Shown in pieces: positions 24,826 to 33,755 of a DNA stretch of 55,745 nucleotides (position 1 is its first letter; each line of letters opens with the position of its first letter). Source of the DNA: Muribaculaceae bacterium. Its GTDB lineage: Bacteria; Bacteroidota; Bacteroidia; Bacteroidales; Muribaculaceae. Made by a program: the position numbers and the translations under genes. The stretch covers positions 1 to 55,745 of the forward strand of contig JAIDKG010000133.1 in the NCBI GenBank assembly GCA_029051525.1. The letters run 5' to 3'. The notes beneath the pieces are model-generated. The model was not told the DNA's origin. It saw only the letters and a program-made list of their open reading frames with translations, and did not search any database.

Positions 24826-25551
24826 TTACTTGCCGCTCTTCTGCAGCTGCCTACGGCTGTATTCTATACGGGCGGCAGCCGTAAGATTGGCGAATATAGC
24901 TATCACCGCCATGCCGCCGAAGAGCACCCAATCGGCCCATTCCACTCCATAGCCTCCCAAGATACCGGCTCCAAGTGTGCACACGGCTGTGACCACTACC
25001 CTCTCCGGGCGCTGCATGAATCCGATTTTGCATTCCAGACCGAGTCCCTCGGCTCGGGCACGCACATAGCTCACCATCAGCGACCCTATCACAGCAAGAT
25101 AAGTCACCAGCGCACCCCAGATATTTCCGGCCATAAGAAAAAAGTAGGACACGCCTCCTAAAGTGAGGAGCTCGCAATAGCGGTCGAGCACCGAGTCATA
25201 CATTGCCCCGAACGTGGAGGTCATATTGCCCAATCGGGCCACCTGACCATCGAGCATATCAAAAAGAGAGAACCCTATGATCAGAAAACCGGCAAGTGTA
25301 AGCTTGCCATAGGGGATGATTCCGGTCTGCCCGGCCTCGTAGCCGGCCATCACCATTACAACCGCTGCAGCCAGATTACCCAACATACCGATAGTAGTCA
25401 CCATATTCGGGGTCACACCGCAGCGTATCATCAATCGCACAAATGGATTAATCACTACATAAATCCCCTGCTGCAACGCATCGCGCATACGTTTGGCAGT
25501 CTGCTTGATTCCGGCAGAAGTCTCAGCGTCCATATTCTCTATATCTGTCAT
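24826..25551 (-). CDS. CDP-alcohol phosphotransferase, probable phosphatidylinositol-phosphate synthase
   Basis: The active-site motif is complete: DMLDGQVAR (98-106), G115, D119 and D123. The protein is 241 aa, with membrane helices around 30-45, 50-70, 82-97, 127-143, 148-165, 185-203 and 207-222. By context it should join CDP-diacylglycerol and inositol-1-phosphate to give phosphatidylinositol-phosphate, which the PgpA-like enzyme upstream could dephosphorylate. Phosphatidylglycerophosphate synthase is the main alternative, since no other pgsA is in the window. Its leader contains tandem repeats (25574-25634). Confidence 0.8.
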   Translation of the reverse strand: MTDIENMDAETSAGIKQTAKRMRDALQQGIYVVINPFVRLMIRCGVTPNMVTTIGMLGNLAAAVVMVMAGYEAGQTGIIPYGKLTLAGFLIIGFSLFDMLDGQVARLGNMTSTFGAMYDSVLDRYCELLTLGGVSYFFLMAGNIWGALVTYLAVIGSLMVSYVRARAEGLGLECKIGFMQRPERVVVTAVCTLGAGILGGYGVEWADWVLFGGMAVIAIFANLTAAARIEYSRRQLQKSGK

Positions 25552-25573
25552 TGATCAGTTATATCAACTTTGC

Positions 25574-25634
25574 CAGTTGAATTTATCAGTTGAATTTATT
25601 ATCAGTTGAATTTATTATCAGTTCGACATTCAAT
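25574..25634. repeat. Tandem repeat of cagttgaatttattat
   Basis: Units begin at 25574 (13 bp), 25587 (16 bp) and 25603 (16 bp), then decay at 25619. They share cagttgaattta. The array lies in the 151-bp gap upstream of the probable PIP-synthase gene and is AT-rich compared with its surroundings. It could vary in copy number by slippage and change leader length or transcription of the downstream lipid genes. Confidence 0.75.
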
Positions 25635-25702
25635 TGCACTCTCAGATTAAATCCGACTTTCAGGTGTGATCCATCTCTCAAGAGTGCCATTGGCTGTCAC
25701 TC

Positions 25703-26344
25703 TCACTCACTCTTCTCCTCTTCACTGTCGCCATCCGATTTCCCCTTGCCGGCGAAATGACCGAAGGTCACAGCATCCACAAATCTTACTGCATAGGGAT
25801 CAAATCCTGTGGGGCGATACACAAAATATCTCTGCAACAGGAAATTCCAGAACCACGACACCATCAGCGACACCGCCAGTCGGGCAGCCGCGAAGTAACC
25901 GTTGGGCTTGAATCCCAGATGTTCCAGCCAGGGCATATGGCAGAGCACCCGATAGAGCAGCTCGGTGCCATACGCATTGAGCAGCAGACTGCCACACCAC
26001 ACCAGAGCATACTTCACCACCACCGCACGCCAGGGAGTGCCCTTGGCATGGAAAGTGAATTTATAGTTGATGATACAGTTGAGCACTCCTCCTGCCACCG
26101 CACCAAGCGCCGTGGAGATAAATGGAGTGAGATGCGCCCAGGCGAAGAGCAGAAAACTCAAGCCCATATCCATCCATGAGGCGGCCTGACTCGACACGGC
26201 CGAGCGGAGAAATGTGAATCCGATGGCGTTGCTGTGTATCAGTTTCTCGGTGACCTGCGAATTCTTCACCTTGTCGCCAATCGCCTTAAGGCGCTCCACC
26301 GCCTCCTGGGCTGCTCTATCTTTGTTATTTTCTGTTTCTGCCAT
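25703..26344 (-). CDS. GtrA-family membrane protein
   Basis: Four-helix GtrA-like protein: segments about 55-72, 77-93, 107-128 and 145-165. The family block GGVLNCIINYKFTFHAKG (about 86-103) is the typical NYxxxRxxTF-like site. A 45-residue N-terminal extension and a charged C-terminal tail (KSDGDSEEEKSE) are extra. GtrA proteins are thought to flip polyprenyl-linked sugars, and one is also present in the Bacteroides inositol-lipid locus. It lies 15 bp after the pgpA-like gene. Its substrate here is unknown. Confidence 0.82.
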   Translation of the reverse strand: MAETENNKDRAAQEAVERLKAIGDKVKNSQVTEKLIHSNAIGFTFLRSAVSSQAASWMDMGLSFLLFAWAHLTPFISTALGAVAGGVLNCIINYKFTFHAKGTPWRAVVVKYALVWCGSLLLNAYGTELLYRVLCHMPWLEHLGFKPNGYFAAARLAVSLMVSWFWNFLLQRYFVYRPTGFDPYAVRFVDAVTFGHFAGKGKSDGDSEEEKSE

Positions 26345-26359
26345 ACAAACCGGTCGTTG

Positions 26360-26878
26360 TCAGGGTAAAATATATAGATTGATGGCCACGAGAATCACCA
26401 CGCTGTAGACTCCGGCCAGGATATCATCGGCCATCATGCCATAACCGCCCGACAGGCGCTCCATCGAGCGGATGCCAAGTGGCTTATAGATATCAAAGAA
26501 TCGGAAGAGTGCCAACGATACCGGAATCATCCACCACGGCTCCACCGCCACTCCGTAGGAGAGCGGCAGGAGCGATATCCACTGGCCTACCGTCTCATCG
26601 GCACAGGCCGCCACCGGGTCTTTACCCCAGTATTTCTCCGATTCTGTGCTGGCCCAGGTGCCCGCCACAGCATATACGACGGCGGCTCCGGCTGTTACCC
26701 AGAATATGATTTGTGGCTCGGCCCATAAATACAATGGTAGCCAAAGCACTATGGCAAGCAACGCTCCCCACGTGCCGGGAGCCACCGGAAGGAATCCCAC
26801 TCCGAAAGATGTGGCCAGCAGTTTGGGCACCAACGGGAATGGCTTGCCTGCTATATTTATCGGTTTACGCGATTTCAT
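26360..26878 (-). CDS. PgpA-family phosphatase, probable PIP (or PGP) phosphatase
   Basis: PgpA fold of 172 aa: LLATSFGVGFLPVAPGTWGAL (about 19-39), KDPVAACADETVGQWIS (about 88-104, with the acidic metal ligands), FRFFDIYKPLGIRSMERL (about 128-145) and GGYGMMADDILAGVYS (about 147-162). E. coli PgpA removes phosphate from phosphatidylglycerophosphate. In gut Bacteroidetes a PgpA homologue in the inositol-lipid locus dephosphorylates phosphatidylinositol-phosphate. Being first in a cluster with PIP-synthase and AUR1-like genes favours the second role. Confidence 0.85.
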   Translation of the reverse strand: MKSRKPINIAGKPFPLVPKLLATSFGVGFLPVAPGTWGALLAIVLWLPLYLWAEPQIIFWVTAGAAVVYAVAGTWASTESEKYWGKDPVAACADETVGQWISLLPLSYGVAVEPWWMIPVSLALFRFFDIYKPLGIRSMERLSGGYGMMADDILAGVYSVVILVAINLYILP

Positions 26879-26904
26879 TTCTGTCTATATAATATGTCAA
26901 CCCA

Positions 26905-26938
26905 CAAAATTACAAATTTTTTACGATATACCGTGCAA
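26905..26938 (-). promoter_or_regulatory. Possible promoter of lipid operon
   Basis: Minus-strand TAATTTTG (complement of 26905-26912) is a good -7 element 27 bp before the pgpA-like start codon. The nearest TTG (complement of 26936-26938) is 23 bp away, longer than the usual 19-21. So the site is plausible but not ideal. Confidence 0.4.
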
Positions 26939-26966
26939 GTCAACTACTGAATAAGCCTCACCCCGC

Positions 26967-27008
26967 TAAAAAAACTGAGGTCCGACAGGATTGCTCCTGC
27001 CGAACCTC
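26967..27008 (-). terminator. Intrinsic terminator after ppiD-like gene
   Basis: Imperfect 14-bp stem (26977-26990 with 26995-27008, GCAA-type loop). On the minus strand it is followed by agttttttt. It separates the ppiD-like transcript from the lipid operon. Confidence 0.8.
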
Positions 27009-27090
27009 TAACATCAATTAATATACTTAGAACCATCCGGATTGCTCCGGCAGTGATTCCTTCATCAATTGTTATAGGCTGAGACGATGA

Positions 27091-29226
27091 TTACTCACCG
27101 GCCTCAAACTTATAGATGTTGTTTTCGATCTGCTTGGCGCCACGCAGCATCTGCTCCATGTTGGCATTGAAGAGCTGCTGGTACTGGCGCTGATATGTGG
27201 CATCGTCATACTTGAAGTCGCTCTTCGAGTTGCCATTCACCACGAAGGCGTAGACACCGTCGTCGCCCTTCACGAGCACCACCTTCTTGCCGGGCTTCGA
27301 TCCTGCGATCTGACCCATCACCTTCTGGTCGTTCACACCCGAGCGGGCTGAGAAACGGAACTGGGCCAGATCCTGCGGCTGCACACCCATGGCGGCTGCC
27401 ACCGATGCCATATCAGTAGCCTTCGGCTGATATTTCTTCACCTCGGCATCACCGACCTTTGAACGGCGCACCTTATCGGTGAGATATTTCTTCACCTCAG
27501 CATTGGTCACAGGCACAAAGTCGGCATATTCGCTATTCACTGCGGCCACATAGAGAGCCGGGCTTGCGGCCTCCTTGCTCTCATAAATCTTCGATACCTC
27601 ACCGGGCTTGCCATCGATCATCGCCCAGCGCACCACCTGACGGCTGTCGGGATAATACATATTGTAGCCCTGCATGCGGGGCACTGCATTTGAGCTCTGT
27701 GTCAGCTCGAATGTCTGGAGATTATAGCCCTCCTTGGTAGCGTTTTCACGCAGCTTGGCGGCTGTGGTATTGGCAGCGAGGAATTTCTCAAGCTTCTCAT
27801 TGGCGGCATTCACTGTGGCAGCCGAGGGGTGAAGTTCATACTCCACTACCTCATAGTCGTAGATCTCTTTCGCATCACCCTGCTTGGCGAGCTGGGCCAG
27901 GATTGCACCATCGGCAGTAGAGAGAAGTTTGATATATTTGCCACCGGCATTCTTGAGCGAATCGAGCTGATTGCCCTGGATGGCATCGGTCTTACCCTTG
28001 TTGTCATAGAGTGTGATCCACTGCTTGGCCTGCACCATCACGCTGTCGGCCGAGAATGTGGATGCCACTGAATCGATCGACAGACCCGAGTTCAGACGTG
28101 CCAGCACATCGTTGGGGAGTGTGGCGCCGGCCACATTCACGATGTTGAGCATCACGGAGTCAGTCTCAGTGTATTTCTTACCCATTTTTACAACAGTGAA
28201 TCCACGCATATTGTTTGTCACGATGCTCACTGTGTCGGGGGCAGCCTGAGTCACGAATGTGCGCAGCTGGCCGCCGGGGAGGTCGGAGGCGCGGAGTGTG
28301 CGCTTCTCGATGTTGAGGCCCTCCTTGCGCAGCTCCTTTGAGAGTGTGCCACCCTCTCTGAGCGACTTGGCAGTGGCCTCGGCAAGAGCTGTGGAGGCTT
28401 TGCGGTCGGCATCGGAGGGAGCGATATTCACAGCGATAAATGAAATCTCCTTAGTGGGCTCATTCACCTTGAACTGTGCCTTCTCGCTGTCGTAGGCCTG
28501 CTTGATTTCGGCATCGCTCACCGGATAAGCCTTCTCGTCGAGCTGACCGTAGGGGCGATATGCCACCTGCACCTGGGCCAGATCGATGAAGTCATTGTAG
28601 AGAGCCTTCTTATCGAGGTCGTTGGCCTGGATTGTGCCGCCGAGAAGCCCGATATATGTCTGCTGGGCGATGATGCGCGAAGCCTGATTCTCAAGCTGGA
28701 GCCATGCCTGCTGCAGGGGCTCTACCTGAGCCTGGGTGAGATTATTGCGCTTGGGATTGAAAATCACAGAGTGAGCCTGCTCCATAGAGGTCACATTCAC
28801 ACCGAGCGACTGGAGCTGACGCACTACAGCCAGCTGCTCGGCAGAGGGCTGCGGATTTTCCATCATATAGCGGCGAAGCATCTCGGGAGAGGCAGTGATG
28901 CCCATCTTCTTGACAGCCTCGTCAAGGAGTTTCTCCGACATGAGCTGATTGACGGCCATCTGCGGAAGCTGCTGCACATCGAAGTTGGCATACTGCTGCG
29001 GGTTCTGGCGGCGAGCCTCTTCGAGCTGGCGGTTGAGTTCCTCCCGCTTCTGCTGATATTCAAGATAGTCGATCTTGTCGCCGCCCACCTTGGCCACTGT
29101 GGTGTGGCTGCCGAAGAGGTTGCGGCCGTTGGTGATGGCATCGCCCAGAATGAATGCGAGCAGAGCCACGAAAATCACCACCAGCAGGAACACTGATTTG
29201 CTTCTGATTCTCTCTAATGTTGCCAT
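27091..29226 (-). CDS. PpiD-like membrane-anchored peptidyl-prolyl isomerase / periplasmic chaperone
   Basis: 711-aa protein anchored by one N-terminal helix (about 11-28, KSVFLLVVIFVALLAFILG). A SurA_N-like chaperone region follows (about 45-250, VGGDKIDYLEYQQKREELN and MSEKLLDEAVKKMGI), then a parvulin-type region (about 255-370) and further helical domains to the end. This is the layout of Bacteroidetes PpiD/SurA_N_3 proteins, which assist outer-membrane and secreted protein folding. Its own promoter (29332-29362) and terminator (26967-27008) make it monocistronic. Confidence 0.88.
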   Translation of the reverse strand: MATLERIRSKSVFLLVVIFVALLAFILGDAITNGRNLFGSHTTVAKVGGDKIDYLEYQQKREELNRQLEEARRQNPQQYANFDVQQLPQMAVNQLMSEKLLDEAVKKMGITASPEMLRRYMMENPQPSAEQLAVVRQLQSLGVNVTSMEQAHSVIFNPKRNNLTQAQVEPLQQAWLQLENQASRIIAQQTYIGLLGGTIQANDLDKKALYNDFIDLAQVQVAYRPYGQLDEKAYPVSDAEIKQAYDSEKAQFKVNEPTKEISFIAVNIAPSDADRKASTALAEATAKSLREGGTLSKELRKEGLNIEKRTLRASDLPGGQLRTFVTQAAPDTVSIVTNNMRGFTVVKMGKKYTETDSVMLNIVNVAGATLPNDVLARLNSGLSIDSVASTFSADSVMVQAKQWITLYDNKGKTDAIQGNQLDSLKNAGGKYIKLLSTADGAILAQLAKQGDAKEIYDYEVVEYELHPSAATVNAANEKLEKFLAANTTAAKLRENATKEGYNLQTFELTQSSNAVPRMQGYNMYYPDSRQVVRWAMIDGKPGEVSKIYESKEAASPALYVAAVNSEYADFVPVTNAEVKKYLTDKVRRSKVGDAEVKKYQPKATDMASVAAAMGVQPQDLAQFRFSARSGVNDQKVMGQIAGSKPGKKVVLVKGDDGVYAFVVNGNSKSDFKYDDATYQRQYQQLFNANMEQMLRGAKQIENNIYKFEAGE

Positions 29227-29331
29227 TGTTGAAGGTAAAACTTAGTTAAAAGCTTGATATTATAGCTGTTATTGTTATTAATTACGCGTATTGCAGCCCC
29301 CGCCCATTTGCAGGCGGGTGCTAATATCGGG

Positions 29332-29362
29332 CAAAGATAGCGATTTTCTGTTAGCTACACAA
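29332..29362 (-). promoter_or_regulatory. Promoter of ppiD-like gene
   Basis: Minus-strand TTG (complement of 29360-29362), 20-bp spacer, TATCTTTG (complement of 29332-29339). Leader about 100 nt. A short GC hairpin at about 29293-29317 lies inside the leader. Confidence 0.75.
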
Positions 29363-29386
29363 AATATCCGACTATTTTTTAACATT

Positions 29387-29434
29387 TTAGAGCGCGTTCC
29401 TTAAAATTTCGGGGGCGTAAGGGCAGCGATTTTT
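29387..29434. repeat. 14-mer motif joined to 31-bp repeat (copy A)
   Basis: TTAGAGCGCGTTCC (29387-29400) is followed by the 31-bp repeat (29404-29434) beginning aaatttcgggggcgtaag. The same 31-bp repeat, 28 of 31 identical, recurs at 35813-35844 beside another copy of the 14-mer. The two elements have opposite relative orientation in the two places. This copy lies between cca and the ppiD-like gene, outside any gene. Confidence 0.75.
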
Positions 29435-29458
29435 GAGTGGATTTTGCGAGTCGAAGAA

Positions 29459-29520
29459 GTCACGATGCGGGCATCGTGACTGATGAGATCTCGCTGCATG
29501 GCCCATGCAGCGCCGGCGCT
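29459..29520. other. Cluster of three palindromes after cca
   Basis: Three stem-loops in a row: gtcacgatgc (29459-29468) with 29471-29480, gctgcatg (29493-29500) with 29504-29511, and the 12-bp palindrome agcgccggcgct (29509-29520) reaching the cca stop codon. There is no U-tract, so they may act as a factor-dependent terminator or 3'-end protector rather than an intrinsic terminator. Confidence 0.5.
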
Positions 29521-30956
29521 CATTCGGAATGCTCGGCTATCCAGCGGTCGAGATATTCCAGAGCGGCATCATGCTCATTGGGTATCTCTCCCTCGAAGAT
29601 AGCCTCTTTGATAAGCTCTTTATATTCGGCCACTTTCGGGCAGGGGGGGAGTGAATATCGCTCCATGATTTCATTGCCGTTGACGGGATTTTTCCAGTTG
29701 CGGTAGTCGTCGGCGGCATTGATTTCATCCATGCGCCGCCGCAGGCGGGCGAATCCTTCGAGCTGGCGCTTCACCTTTTCAGGTATCTTGGAGGTGATGT
29801 CGGCCTCGCAGAGGAGCATCAGCGACTCCAGATCGTTGCCGGCATCGGTGATGAGGCGCCGCACTCCGCTGTCGCTCACTCCGGCATCGGCCACCGACTG
29901 CGGACGCATGTGCAGTCCTACCATCTTGGCCACGAATTTCATCTTCTCGTTCATGGGGAGTTTCATCCGGCTGAAGATGCGCGGTATCATCTTCTCCCCT
30001 ATGAAGTTATGGTTATGGAAGGTCCAGCCCAGACGGGGATCGTAGCGCTTCACCACCGGCTTGGCGATATCATGCAGCAGGGCTGCCCAGCGCAGCCACT
30101 CGTCGTCGCTCTTTTCAGCCACATTGTCGAGCACTTTGAGTGTATGCAGGAAGTTGTCTTTATGGCCGCGACCCTCTTGAGTCTCCACCCCCTTGAGGGC
30201 GCAGAGTTCCGGGAAAATAAGGGGGAGCAGGCCGGCCATGTCGAGCAGTTTGAAGCCCACCGACGGTCGCGCCGACCGCATGATTTTACCCAATTCGTCG
30301 TTGATGCGCTCTTTGGTGATGATTTCTATGCGCTGCGCATTGCGCTTTATGGCTGCGAAGGTGACCGGCTCGATATAGAACCCCAGCTGCGTGGCGAAGC
30401 GGATGGCGCGCATCATGCGCAGTGGGTCGTCGGAGAAGGTGATGTCGGGATCGAGCGGGGTGCGGATGGTGCGCCGCTGCAGGTCCTCCACACCGCCGAA
30501 GGGGTCGAGCAATTGGCCGAATCTGTCGCCATTGACGCATATGGCCATGGCATTGATGGTGAAGTCGCGGCGCTTCATATCATCGTCGAGGGTGCCATCC
30601 TCTACTATCGGATTGCGGCTTTCGCGGTGGTACGACTCGCGGCGTGCCCCCACAAATTCCAGTTCAAGATCGCGATGATGCAATTGGGCGGTGCCATAAT
30701 TGGCATATACCGCCAGGCGGGGTTTGCGGCCTCCATTGCGCGAAGCAATCAGGGAGGCCACGGCTTTGGCAAGTTCGATACCGCTTCCTACGGTCACAAA
30801 ATCCACATCCTTCGATTTTCGATTCAGAAAGATGTCGCGCACATATCCGCCCACCACATAGGCCTCGCGGCCGAGTGAGTCGGCGGCCTCGCCTACCAGA
30901 CTGAATGCCGGGGCGGTGAGGCGCTCTTTGAGATTGATGTCTTTGTTAATTTCCAT
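29520..30956 (-). CDS. cca: CCA tRNA nucleotidyltransferase with HD domain
   Basis: Adds or repairs the 3' CCA of tRNAs. Neither tRNA gene in this window encodes CCA, so such an enzyme is needed. Class II polymerase-beta head: VVGGYVRDIFL (about 34-44), KDVDFVTVG with the DxD metal site (about 48-56), RRDFTINAMAI (about 129) and DDPLRMMRAIRFATQLGF (about 177-194). An HD domain follows (GHKDNFLHTLKVLDN and AALLHDIAKP). I use the start at 30956 (MEINKDINL); the longer frame adds seven doubtful residues. About 478 aa. Confidence 0.93.
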   Translation of the reverse strand: MEINKDINLKERLTAPAFSLVGEAADSLGREAYVVGGYVRDIFLNRKSKDVDFVTVGSGIELAKAVASLIASRNGGRKPRLAVYANYGTAQLHHRDLELEFVGARRESYHRESRNPIVEDGTLDDDMKRRDFTINAMAICVNGDRFGQLLDPFGGVEDLQRRTIRTPLDPDITFSDDPLRMMRAIRFATQLGFYIEPVTFAAIKRNAQRIEIITKERINDELGKIMRSARPSVGFKLLDMAGLLPLIFPELCALKGVETQEGRGHKDNFLHTLKVLDNVAEKSDDEWLRWAALLHDIAKPVVKRYDPRLGWTFHNHNFIGEKMIPRIFSRMKLPMNEKMKFVAKMVGLHMRPQSVADAGVSDSGVRRLITDAGNDLESLMLLCEADITSKIPEKVKRQLEGFARLRRRMDEINAADDYRNWKNPVNGNEIMERYSLPPCPKVAEYKELIKEAIFEGEIPNEHDAALEYLDRWIAEHSE

Positions 30957-31058
30957 TGGCATTGTAGCGGGGCGCACCGCAATTGGATGCGCCCCGCGAT
31001 TTTGTATTGATCACAGTCCGGCCGGTGATGGCCGGGCAGACCGACGAGAGACCGGATG

Positions 31059-32255
31059 TCAGAGCAGATCACTGATCTCCTCGGGGGCCGGAGTGAGATT
31101 TTCAAGTCCGGAGGGGCGCACCACATAGGTATTCTCCACTCCCACTGCTCCCACGCCGGGCAGTACGAATTTCGGCTCCAGAGCCAGCGTCATTCCCTCT
31201 TTGAGAAGGTCGCGGCAGCGGCCTGTCACAGGGGGCGTCTCATTTAACTCTATACCCACTCCATGACCTATGAAGGGGGCATGCTGACGATGACCCATGA
31301 AGTAGGCCTCAAGCCCCTCCTCGGCCACAATAGCCTCGGCCATTCGGTAGAGTTCACCCACCTCTACGCCCGGCAGCGCCTCCTTCTCGAGCCGGCGCAA
31401 TATGCGGCGCGAGCATTCATGCGCTTTGTAGGCAAGGTCGGGCAGCCGGCCGATGCTCCACACGCGGGTCATATCAGTCTGATAACCATTGAAGCAACCG
31501 TTGACATCTACCATCACAGCCTCGCCCACCCTCATGATTTCGCCGCAGGCTCCGCAGGGCAGAGCGGGGCTCACGCCGGCGCCACCCATGGCAAACTCAT
31601 ACGGCCCGGGGGCATCGGCATTAGGTCCGGCTATTACCGATCCGAGATTGATCTCCATCAGCGGCCCCGACACTCGCAGGAAACCGAGATTTCCCTCCTT
31701 GCGGAGCAACTGCTCGATGGCAATCTGAAATTCCACATCGGTCATGTCGCGCTTGTAGAGTTGGTCGATCTTGCGGTATACCTCCATCTGATGCACACCA
31801 TCCTCTCTCATCATGGAGATCTCACGCTCCGTCTTTACCTGGCGGCACTGACGCAGCAGCGGTGAGGCATTGCGCATTTCCGAAGTGCCGAATACCTTGC
31901 GCAGTCTCTCCGTGTCAGAGTAAGAGAGCACATCAAGTTCGAGCCCCACATTGGCAGGCATCGGCAGCCCGAGGCGCTCGAGCTCGGCCGGAATAAGCTC
32001 CGGCTTGCGGATCACCACCATATCGGGGTCCGGCTCGAAATCGGCCGGGCGCACCACGAAGTAGATCACCTTGCCATCGGCAGTTACATATACGTAGCCG
32101 CGGAACATGCGTCCCGAGGCGTAATACAGATTGGCATTCGAGGCAATCAGCATAGCCTCCATGCCGGCACCCTGCATCGCAGCGGAGAGGCGCCGCATTC
32201 TCAGCGACACCTCCCCGCGCAATTCGGGCATCAAAAGCGATTCTTTCTTTTCCAT
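31059..32255 (-). CDS. M24-family aminopeptidase P-like peptidase
   Basis: Xaa-Pro peptidase fold with a creatinase-type N-terminal domain (about 20-145) and a pita-bread catalytic domain. All five metal ligands are in place: VDVNGCFNGYQTDMTR (two Asp), FIGHGVGIELNE (His), ALEPKF (Glu) and GVENTYVV (Glu). Start at 32255 (MEKKESLLMPEL), since the longer frame begins in the preceding gene's 3' region. No signal peptide, so cytoplasmic. cca follows after 102 bp, with a GC hairpin (30968-30996) between. Confidence 0.88.
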   Translation of the reverse strand: MEKKESLLMPELRGEVSLRMRRLSAAMQGAGMEAMLIASNANLYYASGRMFRGYVYVTADGKVIYFVVRPADFEPDPDMVVIRKPELIPAELERLGLPMPANVGLELDVLSYSDTERLRKVFGTSEMRNASPLLRQCRQVKTEREISMMREDGVHQMEVYRKIDQLYKRDMTDVEFQIAIEQLLRKEGNLGFLRVSGPLMEINLGSVIAGPNADAPGPYEFAMGGAGVSPALPCGACGEIMRVGEAVMVDVNGCFNGYQTDMTRVWSIGRLPDLAYKAHECSRRILRRLEKEALPGVEVGELYRMAEAIVAEEGLEAYFMGHRQHAPFIGHGVGIELNETPPVTGRCRDLLKEGMTLALEPKFVLPGVGAVGVENTYVVRPSGLENLTPAPEEISDLL

Positions 32256-32342
32256 TTCTGTGGTTATGACAACCGCCGGATCTCTTTTGTTCGCGATTCC
32301 CGGCCGGGCTGTCGGGGAAAGCTCCATCGCTGGAGCAGGTGA

Positions 32343-33755
32343 TTATCGGATCATAATCTTCCGGCCGCCACTGATGTATACACCCTTGGGCAGGCGAACC
32401 GCATCGGCAGCACGGTCGGCCACCTTCACACCCTGCAGGTTGAAGAGCGGACCATCCTGTTCGGCCTCGACACAGGCACCCGGGCACTCCACACCGCTGT
32501 TGATATCCACCACACGGTAGTAATAGTAGTAGGGGTCGGAGCCTCCGCTGTAGGCATCGCTATTGGAAGTGGCAGGCCATTCGCCGTAGAGGAGCGAGCG
32601 GGAAGTAATCAGACAGTATGTGCCGGGAGAGGGCACAAATTTGGTGAGACGATCGTAGCTCACCGGATCATAAAGACCCAGTGTCACGTAAGGTTCGCCA
32701 TGTTTGTAATTATCTGCCACGGCATGGGCTATGATGCGGGTGGTGTCGATCTCGCCTGTCACCTCATCCACCTGATAGAGGTAGGATTTGCCCATCGTGT
32801 CGACAAACCAGAGATTCATACCATCCGGCAGGTAGAGACGGAAGTCGCCCAGCCACTCCACCTCATCATCGGTCGAAGGCTCGATTTTGGGCTGCTCGCC
32901 GCGAGTCACCACATATTTGGCCAGCATCTCATGGGTGGTGTATTCCACATAGTCGGTGGGATCCTCGGCATAGTCGTCGTATACGCGGAATGAGAATACC
33001 CCGGCCGGGATGTTGACACCATAAGTGCCGGGCGCGGTCACCTCATTGCCATCGGCACCCCTCAGCTTGAGGCGCACCATGGTCTGCTTTCCGGTGGCCG
33101 GATCCACCTCGATGCTATGACTGATGCTGTAGAGGTTGTCGCTATTGTCGAGATAGAATTGGGCATTGGAGATGGTGTTATTGACAGTCACCTCATCGGC
33201 ATCGGGAAATCGGATATCTATATAGTCGAGCTGCTCCACCGGACCCGATGCGGGCGATATGTTGTAGCCGCGATATATCTCGTAGTAAAGTGTCATGGCC
33301 GGTGTGGGTTCGGTGCCGGTGCGTTCGCCCGAGGCATCGGTGCCATCTACATAGACAAACATCCCCTCCGGGATTTCCACTTTATATAGACCCTCCAATT
33401 TCCAGGTGCGTTCTTTGAAGAGCACACCCACGGTGCGCCAGCTCATCTGGTCGACGGTAGCCACTCGCGACACCTCTATCGGTGTGGTGAAGTCGTTGTA
33501 ATAAAGTTTAGCCTCGGCTGTACGGGCCGGATTGGGCATCACCTCGCGCGAACCGCTGAAGGTAAAGCCGATACTCGACACGCCGGCCGGATATGCCGGA
33601 TTGGAAGTGTCGACAAATCCCTGCGCGGGATCTACCGTGATTCCTGCCGGTACGGGAGCAGGAGCGTTGACAGGCTGTGGAGTTCGGGCCACGCTGTTGA
33701 TGACGCATGCCGAAGCGATGATTGCTGTGGCTACAGTTAGTAAACGTGTCTGCAT
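32343..33755 (-). CDS. Secreted protein of unknown function with T9SS-type C-terminal tail
   Basis: 470 aa with a cleavable signal (MQTRLLTVATAIIASACVINS) and repeated beta-rich stretches of about 115 residues (ITVDPAQGFVD..., ISPASGPVEQLDYIDIRFP...) that look like Ig-like modules. No enzyme motif is seen. The C-terminus, FNLQGVKVADRA... then PKGVYISGGRKIMIR, matches the pattern of type A T9SS sorting domains and resembles those of the amylase and the protein at 38620-39990. A surface-attached or secreted protein is likely. Confidence 0.75.
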   Translation of the reverse strand: MQTRLLTVATAIIASACVINSVARTPQPVNAPAPVPAGITVDPAQGFVDTSNPAYPAGVSSIGFTFSGSREVMPNPARTAEAKLYYNDFTTPIEVSRVATVDQMSWRTVGVLFKERTWKLEGLYKVEIPEGMFVYVDGTDASGERTGTEPTPAMTLYYEIYRGYNISPASGPVEQLDYIDIRFPDADEVTVNNTISNAQFYLDNSDNLYSISHSIEVDPATGKQTMVRLKLRGADGNEVTAPGTYGVNIPAGVFSFRVYDDYAEDPTDYVEYTTHEMLAKYVVTRGEQPKIEPSTDDEVEWLGDFRLYLPDGMNLWFVDTMGKSYLYQVDEVTGEIDTTRIIAHAVADNYKHGEPYVTLGLYDPVSYDRLTKFVPSPGTYCLITSRSLLYGEWPATSNSDAYSGGSDPYYYYYRVVDINSGVECPGACVEAEQDGPLFNLQGVKVADRAADAVRLPKGVYISGGRKIMIR

